Assembly: GCF_026262505.1 (NCBI RefSeq)
Contig: NC_067206.1
Location: 4,740,879-4,804,878, forward strand
Length of the DNA stretch: 64,000 nt
Direction: 5' to 3'
Source: Trichomonas vaginalis G3
Lineage: Eukaryota; Parabasalia; Trichomonadida; Trichomonadidae
Shown: piece by piece, positions 19,407 to 28,929 of the stretch
Position numbering within the stretch: the first letter of the stretch is position 1
Layout of the letters: every line of letters starts with the position of its first letter
Position numbers and translations under genes: made by a program
The notes under the pieces: generated by a model
Databases searched by the model: none
Told to the model about the DNA's origin: nothing
Seen by the model: only the letters and a program-made list of their open reading frames with translations

Positions 19407-19649
19407 ATGGGTTTCTTCAGTAGTATTGGAAACTTCTTTCGAAATGTTGGAAGAGGTATATGGAATGGAATAAAAACCGTAGGAAGAGGAATTTGGAACG
19501 GAGTCAAAAATATTGGTAAAAGAGTAGGTCAGTTTGTTGGTATTATACCTAAAGACCCTGAACCAGAAGAACAAGCTCCTGTTATACAACAGCCTGAACC
19601 TGCACCACAGTCAAGTTGGCAACCAAATCCAACACCTCAACCGTATTAA
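19407..19649 (+). CDS. Small amphipathic MGFF-type protein (possible virion lytic/minor capsid)
   Basis: 80 residues. Starts MGFFSSIGNFFRNVGRGIWNG, with the motif VGRGIWNG repeated (RGIWNGIKTVGRGIWNGVKNIG). This predicts a strongly amphipathic, basic helix; the rest is Pro/Gln-rich. Similar MG(F/L) starts occur at 23070 and at 45869 in Maverick B. In adenovirus and Polinton virions, protein VI-like molecules have such membrane-active helices, which is the basis of this guess. Leader GATTTTTACATATAGTAAA. Confidence 0.6.
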   Translation: MGFFSSIGNFFRNVGRGIWNGIKTVGRGIWNGVKNIGKRVGQFVGIIPKDPEPEEQAPVIQQPEPAPQSSWQPNPTPQPY

Positions 19650-19653
19650 AAAA

Positions 19654-20418
19654 TTATATTTTTACCGTTCGATAGTAGTTGTATATGAAACTAAGTTCTA
19701 AGTAAAACGCATGGTATAATGGAATTATTCTTTTTCTTCCATCTGTAGTAAACCATACTTGAAAGTCTGAAATACTTCCACTTGGTGGTTCGTATAACTT
19801 TGTAGGTTTTTCGTAAAAGTCATTTGCCAAGCATAAAAAAGAGTTTTGTGCACCAGAAAATGAAGCATGAACTATAATAGCATCTGAGTCGAAAACATCT
19901 TTAAATAAATATGGTTCATCTCTTGCATATCGACTGTAAATATTTGCTAAAGGAAGTTTGACTTTCTGATTTAACATTCTTTGCAAATAATACCATGACA
20001 TTGCAGTGAATTCTGTATATATTTGTTCGTCTTTCTTTGGATTGTCTTCGTAGATTTGAAATGACACTTGTGAATTTTGTTTGTCATATACAATTCTCAC
20101 ATAAAGTGTGCTCTCGGTATTTGCATATTCATCAGCATATTTTGCATAACATGAATTTATTTTATCTTCTATATTTTTTAACGCAGTCTGTAGAGAAGAT
20201 GAAAGGTCAACTTGTATTAGCTCAATTTCTTCCCACATTTTTCGTTTCCCTTCAGATATATAATCTATATGAAACCTTACAATAAATGGAAAACTTTTAT
20301 CTTCTACAGACACAAACTTCATTCTACGAAAGCCAATAGCTTTTGTGACAGATGGGTCTCTTAGCCATCTTAATGGGTAGTCAAAACGATAGCCTTCATG
20401 CTTTACGGTCTGTCTCAA
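19654..20418 (-). CDS. Conserved Maverick structural-type protein (counterpart of 43870-44940)
   Basis: 254 residues. The N-terminal part (LRWLRDPSVTKAIGFRRM, then VRFHIDYISEGKRKMWEEIE) aligns with LPRDFIEYPASKALEIRK of the 375-residue Maverick B protein. Both continue with a helix holding a Tyr-rich stretch (INSCYAKYADEY). The C-terminal half is beta-rich, with HASFSGAQNSFLCLAND and LYHAFYLELSFIYNYY, as in jelly-roll minor capsid proteins. It is convergent with the small genes on its left. Conserved between two distant Mavericks, so a core function; capsid role is inference. Confidence 0.6.
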   Translation of the reverse strand: MRQTVKHEGYRFDYPLRWLRDPSVTKAIGFRRMKFVSVEDKSFPFIVRFHIDYISEGKRKMWEEIELIQVDLSSSLQTALKNIEDKINSCYAKYADEYANTESTLYVRIVYDKQNSQVSFQIYEDNPKKDEQIYTEFTAMSWYYLQRMLNQKVKLPLANIYSRYARDEPYLFKDVFDSDAIIVHASFSGAQNSFLCLANDFYEKPTKLYEPPSGSISDFQVWFTTDGRKRIIPLYHAFYLELSFIYNYYRTVKI

Positions 20419-20518
20419 ACTTTTTGACCGACATTAGTAAAAAGTTCATCTAATGGTTTTATGTAGCAACTCTTGAATTTTCTTTTTCTATTGGAAGCAT
20501 ATTTTATCTACAATAAAA

Positions 20519-22098
20519 ATGTCAAATAACAGCGTCTATGAGAGAAATACAACACAACCGACAACTCATTATGCAAGCTCTAAATAAGAACACAACAAAC
20601 TTTTCAAACTATTCTAAGATATCTGAGTCATTGAAAGAGGAAACTTAAAACTGACAATAAACCCAATGACAGATGAGTTTCTGTTTCAAGACAATAAGAA
20701 CCATACTGTCTGATAAATCCAACAAAAGGAACTTTAAACGAGAAACCTATAATGAACTTCTTTTGAAAACAGATGTTGACAACAAAGCTGACAAAGAATA
20801 TGTAGACGATGCAATAGCAAAAGAAGAAGAAAGACTAACAATGCTTATGCAACAAAAAGACATACTCATCCTGAACTAGCAGACAAAACATATGTTGACA
20901 ATAAAATGTCAAGTGAAGTGACAAGAGCTGAAAACGAATATTCTAAAAAGACTCATACACATTCTATATCTGATATTACAAACTTACAAGAAACCTTAAA
21001 CAGTAAAAGTGACGTTGGACATACACATACATCTTCTGAAATAACAGACTTAAACGTTAGCCTTGAAAATAAAGCAGATAAAACATATGTCAATGAAATA
21101 TACCAAAGTTTGATAGGAACAAAAAATATTGAAACTATTGTTGGTGACTTTTCTGTCAATGAAGAAAATAAATATTTTAGATGGCAGTTGGTACAGTCCT
21201 TAGAAAATGGTATACGGTATAAACTCATTCCGAAAAATAACAATGAAATGTATGTAAGCTATATAAAGAATGATGGTACACAAGTTAAAGTTCCATTAGA
21301 CAACAACTGCTACTTAAACTTATATGGAGACGAACAAAAATATTTAAGAGTTTATGAAATGACGGATATGACATTGTCTAACGTAGCTCCAGCACCGTAT
21401 TATTATGACTATGGTGTTGACGCACGTGTAGACCCAAAAAGCAAACATTATATTTAGATTATTATAGATATAAAAGATATAATGCAATAGAAAAAACAGA
21501 AATAGTATATTATTATACAGATGACAGAAATAAATATTATAGTCAAGATTTACCTACCCTGAAAACATAAGATTATATTATAAAAAATATTCTGACACAA
21601 ACCAAAGAAACCTGAAATAGTTACACTATATTTTAAGTTCAAAAGAGACAATCCTATATTATCTCAATGTTTGATTTAATGAACCCAGTAGGTTCTATTT
21701 ATACATCTATGGAAGCAAGAAGTCCTCAAGTAATGTTTGGTGTTGGTGCATGGGAACAAATAGTCGACAGGTTTTGTATTGTGCAAACTCTTCAAAGAAA
21801 CAGGTGGAAGTAAAACGATTTCAGGTGAAAATTTACCTGCACACAGTCACTACATAGATTAAGTACATCTCAAGCAGGTTGGCATAAGCATAAATTTTGG
21901 GATTGGCACGCCTTGAAAAAAGGTAAAGGATATGATGTTAAAGACGACGTTCAGTTTGCTATAAATTGTTACTGGAGTGACACTCAGGGAGATGGAAACC
22001 ATACACATCGCGTTTCAGGATATACGCAAACAACGGGACAAAGTAAAGACTACATGCCACCTTACATGACAGTTTACGCATGGTATAGAATTGCTTAG
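20519..22098 (+). pseudogene. Fibre-protein region with phage tail-collar-like end, broken
   Basis: The N-terminal and middle parts carry fibre-type repeats: DVDNKADKEYVDDAIAKEE, THTHSISDITNLQETLNSK, HTHTSSEITDLNVSLENK and ADKTYVNE. Such repeats form trimeric coiled stems in phage tail fibres. The C-terminal part has NPVGSIYTSMEARSPQ and FGVGAWEQI, then GNHTHRV and DYMPPYMTVYAWYRIA, the pattern of the phage collar/fibre tip. The Maverick B genes at 56986-58388 have the same ends. Likely a surface spike. It is a fossil with several breaks. Confidence 0.75.
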
Positions 22099-23053
22099 TC
22101 GTCATTTTCAACTTCTTTAGCATATTCGTCAGGAGTTGTCTTATATTTGTTAGGAACTGTCTTTGAAAGTATACCACCTTGAACCTTAACAAGTTGAAAC
22201 GAGGTCTGACAATAGTCGTTTTATCTTCTGCTTGCAGTCTGTACATTTTGCCATGTTTGCCTAAAACTTCATAATATTCTCTTGTATACTTTCTTCTATT
22301 TTTACGAACACGAATGCGAGTACCTGTCGAGTTCCCATTGTTGTCATAGTCAATAGTATTTTCATATGGGTCGCGTTTAGGTATTTCTATTTTTACTTTG
22401 TCACCTTTCTGAAGTTTGAAGCCCGGCATTCTTTCTTGTTTGTCTCTTTTGACTAAACTATTAAATATATAGTCTTTCTCTAAGTCGGGGTTGTTTTTCA
22501 TTTCTTCGGGGGAGTGGTTTCCCAAACCTTTTTGTTTACGGCTATTGTAAATATTTAAAACTTGTCTCATCTTTGCCATGGAGAAGTGCCTATATTTGTC
22601 GTCATATGACATTTCATTTACTTCACCACCTTGTGGTTGATTTAAGTCTCTTAACATTTTTATACAACTGTCAATGACACCAAGAGCAGAATGGTTTTGG
22701 TCGACAATGAAATATTGGTTTACATTTTTTGAACGCAGATAGTTTTTTACATCATCTGATTTGAAAGAACTTTCACAGTCAGATGTCAGTTTTGTTGGAT
22801 GGTATTTGTCAACGAATATTGTCAAAGCAGTTTTCACATCTAAAATATTTTTGGACCATAATGGTATGGCTTCACAGTATCTTGTGTTTTGACCGACAAA
22901 TATTAGCCAGTATGGTGGTCCATCTTCTCTATACCTCGGAATGTTTTCCAAGATATCCATAAACCAAGCATTTGGTGTTGAACTAAAGATTTTTATCATG
23001 AGTGCTTTCTTTGTCGCTTTAGAAACATAGGGGTCCTTGTTTGGATTCGTCAT
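21959..23053 (-). CDS. Maverick A retroviral-type integrase
   Basis: The 364-codon frame contains an rve-like RNase H core: WFMDILENIPRY near residue 34, ILDVKTALTIFVDKYHPTKL and SDCESSFKSDDVKNYL. After this comes an SH3-like C-terminal part with FKLQKGDKVKIEIPKRDP and YYEVLGKHGKMYRLQAED. It corresponds to the Maverick B integrase at 50007-51074 (IYSTDMGAYQF, LTSDEDPAYTTQNVRDLL, YNLRPGQKVQVIVEPRTWG). Polinton integrases insert the linear element and make the short target duplication. The 3' part overlaps the fibre region on the other strand, and the last ~60 residues look unlike the family. Confidence 0.85.
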   Translation of the reverse strand: MTNPNKDPYVSKATKKALMIKIFSSTPNAWFMDILENIPRYREDGPPYWLIFVGQNTRYCEAIPLWSKNILDVKTALTIFVDKYHPTKLTSDCESSFKSDDVKNYLRSKNVNQYFIVDQNHSALGVIDSCIKMLRDLNQPQGGEVNEMSYDDKYRHFSMAKMRQVLNIYNSRKQKGLGNHSPEEMKNNPDLEKDYIFNSLVKRDKQERMPGFKLQKGDKVKIEIPKRDPYENTIDYDNNGNSTGTRIRVRKNRRKYTREYYEVLGKHGKMYRLQAEDKTTIVRPRFNLLRFKVVYFQRQFLTNIRQLLTNMLKKLKMTTKQFYTMRKLSCKVACSLYFVPLFAYILKRDVYGFHLPECHSSNNL

Positions 23054-23069
23054 TTTTATCCTATAAGAA
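23054..23069. promoter_or_regulatory. 16-bp divergent start between integrase and MGLF protein
   Basis: Only 16 bases (TTTTATCCTATAAGAA) separate two starts read in opposite directions. They form the ATTTTTATC leader on the plus strand, so core promoter signals must overlap both genes. Confidence 0.55.
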
Positions 23070-23435
23070 ATGGGTTTATTTGGCGCATTAGCAGGAGTTG
23101 CATCTAGATTTTTACCCGCAGTGGGAACAATAGCCAGAGGTGTATTTGGAGTTGGAAGGAAGATTTTGAGTACATTAGGTATACTTAAAGAGAAAGCACA
23201 ACCTATTATACAAACTGTACAGAAAGGTTGGGAGGTAGCACGAGATGCAGCAAATCTTATTCCAAATCCTGAAACAAGAGGAAAAGTTCAAGGATGGATG
23301 GACAATGTAGGAAGACAAGCAGGAAACTATTATAACAAAGCAAATGACTACTATAACCAAGCAGGACACTATATGGACCAAGGTGAAGATTCTTTAACAG
23401 AGGATATAACCATGCACAACAATGGTAAACAATAA
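23070..23435 (+). CDS. MGLFGA-type amphipathic protein (possible minor virion protein)
   Basis: 121 residues. The start MGLFGALAGVASRFLPAVG is glycine-rich and amphipathic, like fusion or lytic peptides, and is followed by VGRKILSTLGILKEKAQP. The C-terminal part is Asn/Tyr/Gln-rich (YYNKANDYYNQAGHYMDQG, two near-repeats). It resembles the 135-residue B protein at 45869-46276, which follows the packaging ATPase. The role as a protein VI-like virion protein is inference from position and composition. Confidence 0.6.
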   Translation: MGLFGALAGVASRFLPAVGTIARGVFGVGRKILSTLGILKEKAQPIIQTVQKGWEVARDAANLIPNPETRGKVQGWMDNVGRQAGNYYNKANDYYNQAGHYMDQGEDSLTEDITMHNNGKQ

Positions 23436-23487
23436 CCAACCTCAACCGCCTCAAACGTGGGAATGTAAAGTTTTTTACTGAGATGAA

Positions 23488-23598
23488 ATGAACAATACAG
23501 CATTGAGACAAATGGGTTCAAGATGGATTTGTCGGCTTCCAGCAGTTACACAACCACGTGTTTGTCAAGTTCTTCCTATACCTCAGGAAGTTTTTTAG
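23488..23598 (+). CDS. 36-residue ORF with a Maverick leader
   Basis: MNNTALRQMGSRWICRLPAV then TQPRVCQVLPIPQEVF. The leader TTTTTTACTGAGATGAA is almost identical to that of the next gene at 23664, which supports expression. Product unknown; it may be a remnant. Confidence 0.4.
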   Translation: MNNTALRQMGSRWICRLPAVTQPRVCQVLPIPQEVF

Positions 23599-23663
23599 AC
23601 CGACTTAAAAAACCTAAACAACCAGTTGAAAACAAAACAAACTAAAATTTTTACTGAGATGAA

Positions 23664-23945
23664 ATGACCGAAGAAGTTGAAACGGTAGATTTGACACCAC
23701 AAACAAAAAGTTCAGAACCATTGTCAAAACCTGTCAAAGAACTTACAGATGAAGAGAAAAATTCAATAATAGAAAGTGCCAGGTCTGGAAATACAAACCC
23801 TAACTACAAAGTCACTTTTCATAGAAATGGAACGGCTAGTATCTCAAAAAAGAAACAGACTCTCACAAATAAAATATTGAAGTCTGAAGGAGCTTTCGAG
23901 ACAACAGATGGAAAAGTTACTTCACTGACCAACAGTTCATTATAG
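23664..23945 (+). CDS. Small Maverick protein with the mini-domain, divergent form
   Basis: 93 residues. Residues 37-62 read SARSGNTNPNYKVTFHRNG then TASISKKKQTL, a diverged version of the EGFYVHTMKDGRVQFRKIKQPL segment. The preceding ELTDEEKNSIIESA resembles KSERESIILNDA of the protein at 159-593, so it is the A counterpart of that gene. Leader AATTTTTACTGAGATGAA. Lys/Glu/Pro-rich coding-like sequence continues on this strand to ~24175. Confidence 0.55.
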   Translation: MTEEVETVDLTPQTKSSEPLSKPVKELTDEEKNSIIESARSGNTNPNYKVTFHRNGTASISKKKQTLTNKILKSEGAFETTDGKVTSLTNSSL

Positions 23946-24275
23946 AACATCTCATTGACTTAGAGTCGAAATATTCTAAACTTTACAACAAACACAAAAA
24001 GTTGAAAGGAAAACAAAAACAAATGGCATATGATATTTATGAATATGTTGACGACACAACCATACCTGCAAGTGAGGTAAAGTCAGAGGAACCGAAAAGT
24101 GACGAAAAACCAATAGAAGAAGGGAAGCCACAAACTGAAGAAAAACCAAAACCAAAGGTTAAGTTTCCAAACTAAACCAAGTCAACCTTCATTAGCTGGT
24201 ATGGGTTGGCGTCAAAGACTTATGGCAGCAGGCGTTATGTAAAGTAAAGAAAAACATTTTTTTATTTTTATAAAA

Positions 24276-26428
24276 ATGCCCCCATATAGAATGGATAGAA
24301 AATCTGCTAGAATAAAAGCAGAGTTGCAAAGATATGGTTGGAGAGTTTCGAAGAAGTTTAAATATAGGAAGGGAAGACCCATAAAAGTCTATGACAAATT
24401 GTCTGGTCTTCGCTATGAAATGGACTTAGAAACAGCACGCGCAAATTATCCAAACAGACTAGAGAGGTTAGAAGAAGAACGTCTTATGGACATGCCTTTC
24501 GATGTTAGTGAACCTCAAGTTGAAGGACACGACGGCTTTGCCAGATTCTACTGGAAACATGACGAACAATTGCATCCTTTGAGAAAGGAAAAAAAGGAAA
24601 AGGTGAAGACGCACATGCCCATGGAAAGAACAAGATATGCATATGAAAAGTATCGTGAAGTTAGAAGTCAAATTACATCTGGTCGAACCTTTACAGTAAA
24701 CTTTGACGAAGGAAAGAACAAAGAAGGCTTCATGGGTGTACTTGCTGCCATACAAGACGGAAATAAGAAAGGATACAATCTCAGATTGACCATAACAGAT
24801 TTGGACGGTCATATATACTATGCGCATGGCAATGTCACAACAGCTGCAATGCTTCTTGACGCTTTCAAGACTACAAGAGAGAACAAATGGTTGACTCCGA
24901 CTCAGACATTTTGAATGCAATTGAGAGAATTGCAAGTGTAAATTTGAATGGTATGAACCTAACCCTCAGCAGTCAGACAACATCTGGATACTTCCCCTTC
25001 ATAAATAAGTCTGACATTGACTTGACAAGGTATGGAATTTACAATTCAATTGAAACAATTGTCAATGAACCTTGCATTCTTACATGTCTCAGGAACTCTG
25101 GTCTTGTTACAGATGAGAAGATGAAGTATCTTGAGTCATGTGTGAAAACAAGGTACATGCTCAGAGGTCAATTGTCAAAATTGCACCGTTGGCAAATATG
25201 TGAATATCCGAGTCAACATTCCGACTGAAAAGGTTCTTCACATGACGACTATGTTGTTTGACAAGACTTACCATGGTTGAAGATTGTAATTGTCCACAAC
25301 CACTTCATGTTGAACGAAAGTCTTACAAACCCATTGTTCGGAAAAGGCAAGTGCAACATTGTCAGAGCTGTAAACATTCTTTTCGAGAAAGGTTTGTTGA
25401 ACCAATTCCAGATGACAAGCTTACAGAAACTTTTGTACCAAAAAGACGAAACAAACTTTTCATTGTTAGCAAGACCAAAAAGTTGTTCCAGACAAAGTTC
25501 TAGTACAAAAGAAGTACACAATTCCAAAAGGAGTTGGATTGTTCGGATACCAACCTGAACCAGAAGAACTTCCAATGAGGTTGCAAGAACTTCAAGATGC
25601 TATAAACAAACTTCCATTGAGACATCCAATTGACGTCAAATTGTATTGGAGAGCTTCTGAGTTAGGTCAGAAGGTTTTATATGAAACAGGTTGCTTCGAC
25701 GATGTTTATGAGATAACAGGAGAAGTTTCTCAGAAAGATAAGAGACTCACTTGAATTTCCACAAACTGGACCAATTGGTTGCGACAGATTCGACTCAGAT
25801 GAAAAAATATACTATGTCGACCTTAACGCTGCATACATGAGGTTTGTCCAATATATCCCGACTGGAATTCCAAACGAAGATGGTGAGTTCCCGGGAAGGA
25901 ACTATACAGTTGGAAAAGTCATACAACACTGTATGATATTAGGAAAGCTTCAAACCCCAAACTTGCAATAGACACTCAAATTGCTTATGAATTCGACATG
26001 GGGATATTCCATTAAGAAACCTCAAGAGATGAAGAGTAAACATTATGAGAAGGTCGACAAACTTTGTTGAAAGGTTTTCTCCTTTTGTTTTGAAGTACGA
26101 ATTCACTCAAGGTCAAAGTGGCTTAGTAACCACATTAAAACCTATTGTCGAACATTGGTCCTATCCTCAGTTCGCAAAGGCAGTCCTTGACAACTACAAC
26201 AAATTCTTCTCCGAAGTCAAATCCAAAGTGAAGGTTTACTATGAGAACATTGACGCACTCATGACGAACGAAGAAGGCTATAACAAACTCATTGAAATGG
26301 GAATGGTCGGTGAAAAGATGGGTCAATTCAAATTGGACAAAATTTTCACCGAAGTTCATGTCCTCTCCAAGCGTAAGTACTGGGGCATACTTGAAGACGG
26401 CACAGAAATAAAACATTGCATGAAGTAA
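24276..26428 (+). pseudogene. Protein-primed DNA polymerase B region, broken
   Basis: The region begins with a basic N-terminal section (MPPYRMDRKSARIKAELQRY) and later holds family-B polymerase palm motifs: YYVDLNAAYM (motif A), LMNSTWGYS (motif B) and a motif-C-type segment near 26,240. A middle part with IVHNHFMLNESLTN matches LMYDHYMLNEKLPI of the Maverick B polymerase (60797 onward). Polintons use this enzyme for protein-primed replication. It is a fossil with several breaks, preceded by an ATTTTTTTATTTTTATAAAA leader. Confidence 0.8.
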
Positions 26429-26542
26429 AAAATTTTTATTCGAATTTGAATCGGACAGGTCGAGTTACACCATTCTTGGTCTCAAACTCATATATAACCT
26501 GTTTGTTTGTATTTTCGTCGACTATGACACGAGACACGAACA

Positions 26543-26818
26543 TTGACCAAACGGACAAAAAGTGTCATTTCAGATGGTCCCGCAGCCAATCGCATTCGAG
26601 CACTTCGAAGAAGCCTTACGTTCCAAGGAGAGGGTGTCTGGTGCAAGGCAGAGGTCATGAGACTCTACGAGCAGTACATCCTCAATGCCTGGGAGGACAA
26701 ATCGTCCTTGGAATGGCAATTCTACCAACTCCTCTGGGACGACCTCCTACGCAACTGGGATGACGAAAGAGTCCAATTCAGAGGTCAGGAACTACTTTCC
26801 AAATTATCCTTAATTTAA
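26543..26818 (+). CDS. Small Maverick protein, counterpart of 56044-56208
   Basis: 91 residues, MTKRTKSVISDGPAANRIRA then LRRSLTFQGEGVWCKAEVMR and LYEQYILNAWEDKSSLEWQF. The first half aligns with the 54-residue Maverick B protein MSMRPTRCIDAKPGPKMQKF (basic start, GPxxxR/K, then a helix with EV(M/I)..(Y/F)(E/D)QY/C). Helical and Trp-rich at the end. It opens the block of small genes (26.5-30.3 kb) that corresponds to 52.1-56.3 kb in B. Function unknown. Confidence 0.55.
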   Translation: MTKRTKSVISDGPAANRIRALRRSLTFQGEGVWCKAEVMRLYEQYILNAWEDKSSLEWQFYQLLWDDLLRNWDDERVQFRGQELLSKLSLI

Positions 26819-26887
26819 GCTACTTATCCAAATAAACACCTAAATTTACTTGGGGTTTCCCCCTAAAATAAAAAATTTTTTTTACTC

Positions 26888-27586
26888 TTAGAACCACTCG
26901 AGGTTCTCCTTACGGTTGTTGAGCTTGTCACCGTCAATGTGTCTGACCCTCGTCTTCTTGTCTGGATTTGGAACCCATTGAATTGCGACAAGCTTGCCCA
27001 TGGAGATTGAACCGCGATTCCGAAGGTTAAGGTTCAAGTGTCCCAAGTTGTTGAGGACTGGGGTAAGAACCTTGCCTGTCTCCTTGTTGCGGATTTTGTA
27101 TGGGTAGGGTTGGGAAATTTCATAAGCGTCATCGGCAACAAGGGTTGCCCAAACTTCCTCTTCTTCGTGTTTCTCTTCTTCCTCTTCTTCCTCTTCTTCC
27201 TCTTCTTCCTTCTTCTTTGATAATACCTTCGCAATTCTGTGTTCACGAATTACGGTGTTGGAGGTTCTGTCCTTTCCGAGTACCTTCCAGATGGCGTCTA
27301 TCTCTTCGAAGAAACGGTAGATGAGTCTGGCAAGGTCTCGGTTCTCTCTCGCGTAAATGCGCAAGGTTTCCGTCAAATCATTCAGGCATTTCTCATTGGA
27401 AGCTTGGTTCATGAGGACATCGGCTTTGAGCTTGGTCATCTCTTCCATAAGACTACTTTGGAGAGTCTTAACGGTGTTTGTCAGATGAGCTTCAAATTCA
27501 AAATTTGAATTTGAACTGGGCGCTTGTCTGGCAACATTGAAAGGACATCTGGCCATTGTGTTCGGCTTCGGTGCTTGTTCGGACAT
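26888..27586 (-). CDS. Coiled-coil protein with a C-terminal HNH/NUMOD4-like domain
   Basis: 232 residues. N-terminal ~110 residues: helical region (TNTVKTLQSSLMEEMTKLKA). Then a run of Glu (residues ~127-145). The C-terminal ~80 residues read ISQPYPYKIRNKETGKVLTP, LNNLGHLNLNLRNRGS, LVAIQWVPNPD and HIDGDKLNNRKENLEWF. This is the NUMOD4 plus HNH_3 pattern of phage and homing-type HNH endonucleases, which cut or nick DNA with one metal ion. Leader TTCATTTTTTCG fits the host initiator. No counterpart found in Maverick B, so it may be a captured gene. Activity is not demonstrated. Confidence 0.75.
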   Translation of the reverse strand: MSEQAPKPNTMARCPFNVARQAPSSNSNFEFEAHLTNTVKTLQSSLMEEMTKLKADVLMNQASNEKCLNDLTETLRIYARENRDLARLIYRFFEEIDAIWKVLGKDRTSNTVIREHRIAKVLSKKKEEEEEEEEEEEEKHEEEEVWATLVADDAYEISQPYPYKIRNKETGKVLTPVLNNLGHLNLNLRNRGSISMGKLVAIQWVPNPDKKTRVRHIDGDKLNNRKENLEWF

Positions 27587-27649
27587 CGAAAAAATGAAGT
27601 GGTTTGAGAATGACGGTTTTACTTCAAAAAGCTTGTTATGACGGTTAAG

Positions 27650-28204
27650 TCATACAACAAGTTTAAAATAATATCTTGTTCTTCTTCTGAACGTTTGTTG
27701 TCTCTTTCCGATAAAAGTTTCGAACATGAGAACCAAAAAACGTTTTTTTGAGATTGCGGAAGAGTTCAGGCAAACGTTCATATTCTGGATATGTTGGGAG
27801 CAGTTCAAAACATCTGAGCTGACTTCGGACAAAATTGGGACAATGTCAGAAAATTCATCTTTGGTCGGACTGCTTGAAGGTAAGTCCCTTACATGTAAGT
27901 GCTCTGGTAAAAGTCTTCTCATTTCTGCTAACTTTTGGAGTATAGCTTCGTAGTTTAGAAGTTTTAATTTTAAATGTCTTATTCCACTCTTGACATCTAA
28001 ACGGTAACTATCCATGAGGTCAAGAGTAGCTTTGGTAGCTTTAAGTGGAGCTATCTGTTCCTTGACTTCTGCAATTTTGGTTGCAATTGTGGTTTGAGCT
28101 CCTTCAAGTTCGCCGTCTATGTCGTTCTCAACGCCTTCAACCATGGCTTGAAACTCTTCATCGGTCCATTGAGATTGGTGTGGGACGAATTTAACTTGCT
28201 TCAT
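27650..28204 (-). CDS. Conserved helical Maverick protein (YLHVRDLPS family)
   Basis: 184 residues, counterpart of the 180-residue protein at 53888-54430 in Maverick B. Shared features: an N-terminal acidic part (DEEFQAMVEGVENDIDGELE / WEDIIDDIENDLDENMMGAQ), GAQT(T/S), a long helix with coiled-coil character, then HLHVRDLPS and FSDI(V/S)PIL, and a basic C-terminus. Leader TTCATTTTTTGA fits the host initiator. Both copies lie next to the divergent, iteron-bearing pair, so it belongs to that conserved module. Function unknown. Confidence 0.7.
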   Translation of the reverse strand: MKQVKFVPHQSQWTDEEFQAMVEGVENDIDGELEGAQTTIATKIAEVKEQIAPLKATKATLDLMDSYRLDVKSGIRHLKLKLLNYEAILQKLAEMRRLLPEHLHVRDLPSSSPTKDEFSDIVPILSEVSSDVLNCSQHIQNMNVCLNSSAISKKRFLVLMFETFIGKRQQTFRRRTRYYFKLVV

Positions 28205-28524
28205 TCAAAAAATGAAAAAAAATGTTTTACTCTAAACGTGCCATGTATATGGCTATAAGAAAACTTACCAGAAGGCTTCTTCTTCACATGAGTCTTTTGG
28301 CAACTTGAGTGTTGGTGTTGGAGTTCTTGGGGAGGTGGCTCTGAAATTTCAAATCTCTCTCGAGCGCAACAACAGATGTCAGAATAACATTCCCCACTGT
28401 CCTTCTTGCCACCATAAACTGTGTATTGACCAAACTTGCATTTACAGGAAGACCGGTCAATACAAGGTTCACAGTTGAAATAGTTGTACACAAACCTGTT
28501 GAGTACGAGTGTGAGTAAAAACAT
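28201..28524 (-). CDS. Cys-rich small protein with a hydrophobic start
   Basis: 107 codons. MFLLTLVLNRFVYNYF could be a signal or anchor. It is followed by a Cys cluster (CEPCIDRSSCKCKFGQY, GECYSDICCCARERFEIS) and a basic, His-rich tail. The corresponding slot in B holds a 56-residue single-pass membrane protein with a basic, Cys-containing region (52575-52745). The last codons overlap the start of the neighbour at 28204. May be a secreted or membrane Cys protein; moderate support only. Confidence 0.4.
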   Translation of the reverse strand: MFLLTLVLNRFVYNYFNCEPCIDRSSCKCKFGQYTVYGGKKDSGECYSDICCCARERFEISEPPPQELQHQHSSCQKTHVKKKPSGKFSYSHIHGTFRVKHFFSFFE

Positions 28525-28551
28525 AAAAAAAGTGAAGTGAAAATGAGATGT

Positions 28552-28926
28552 TTACTGAACTGGTTGGATGTCGCCTTCACAGGTTATGTAGAACGGCTGA
28601 CCCGAGAAGTGAAGGAGAGACTGAATTGCCAATTTCATATGGGGTAGGGGGTTCTCCTTGTTTGGTATTTTTATCCAAGGACGTTTGTTTAGGAACTTAA
28701 CAAGAGCTTCTCTTTTGGCGTCCTTTATGCCATCGTAGGCTGTCCCGTCTGGTATTTGAATTGGAATTCCAGTCGAAGTCTCGAGATTCAAGGCAGCCCT
28801 TCCAGAAATAGCGGTGAACTTGACCTTGGGCTTCATTACCCTGCGCAAGTACTGCTTAACAACTTCATTTATCTCTATAAGGTAAATTGCCTCGTCAAAT
28901 CCTTCTGGTATTCCGAGTCCTTCCAT
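28552..28926 (-). CDS. Conserved Maverick protein of the divergent pair, left partner
   Basis: 124 residues from MEGLGIPEGFDEAIYL. IYLIEINEVVKQYLRRVM aligns with ICLIELNEVISAYLLHVF of the Maverick B protein at 54467-54865, and later DAKREALVKFLNKRPWIKI aligns with DSKRESLAAFLRKHPWVDV. It is therefore a conserved helical family present in both elements. The frame stays open upstream through the tandem repeats (to 29037), but homology begins at this ATG, next to the array. It reads away from the partner gene at 29222, giving a divergent promoter region filled by repeats. Confidence 0.7.
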   Translation of the reverse strand: MEGLGIPEGFDEAIYLIEINEVVKQYLRRVMKPKVKFTAISGRAALNLETSTGIPIQIPDGTAYDGIKDAKREALVKFLNKRPWIKIPNKENPLPHMKLAIQSLLHFSGQPFYITCEGDIQPVQ

Positions 28927-28929
28927 CCG

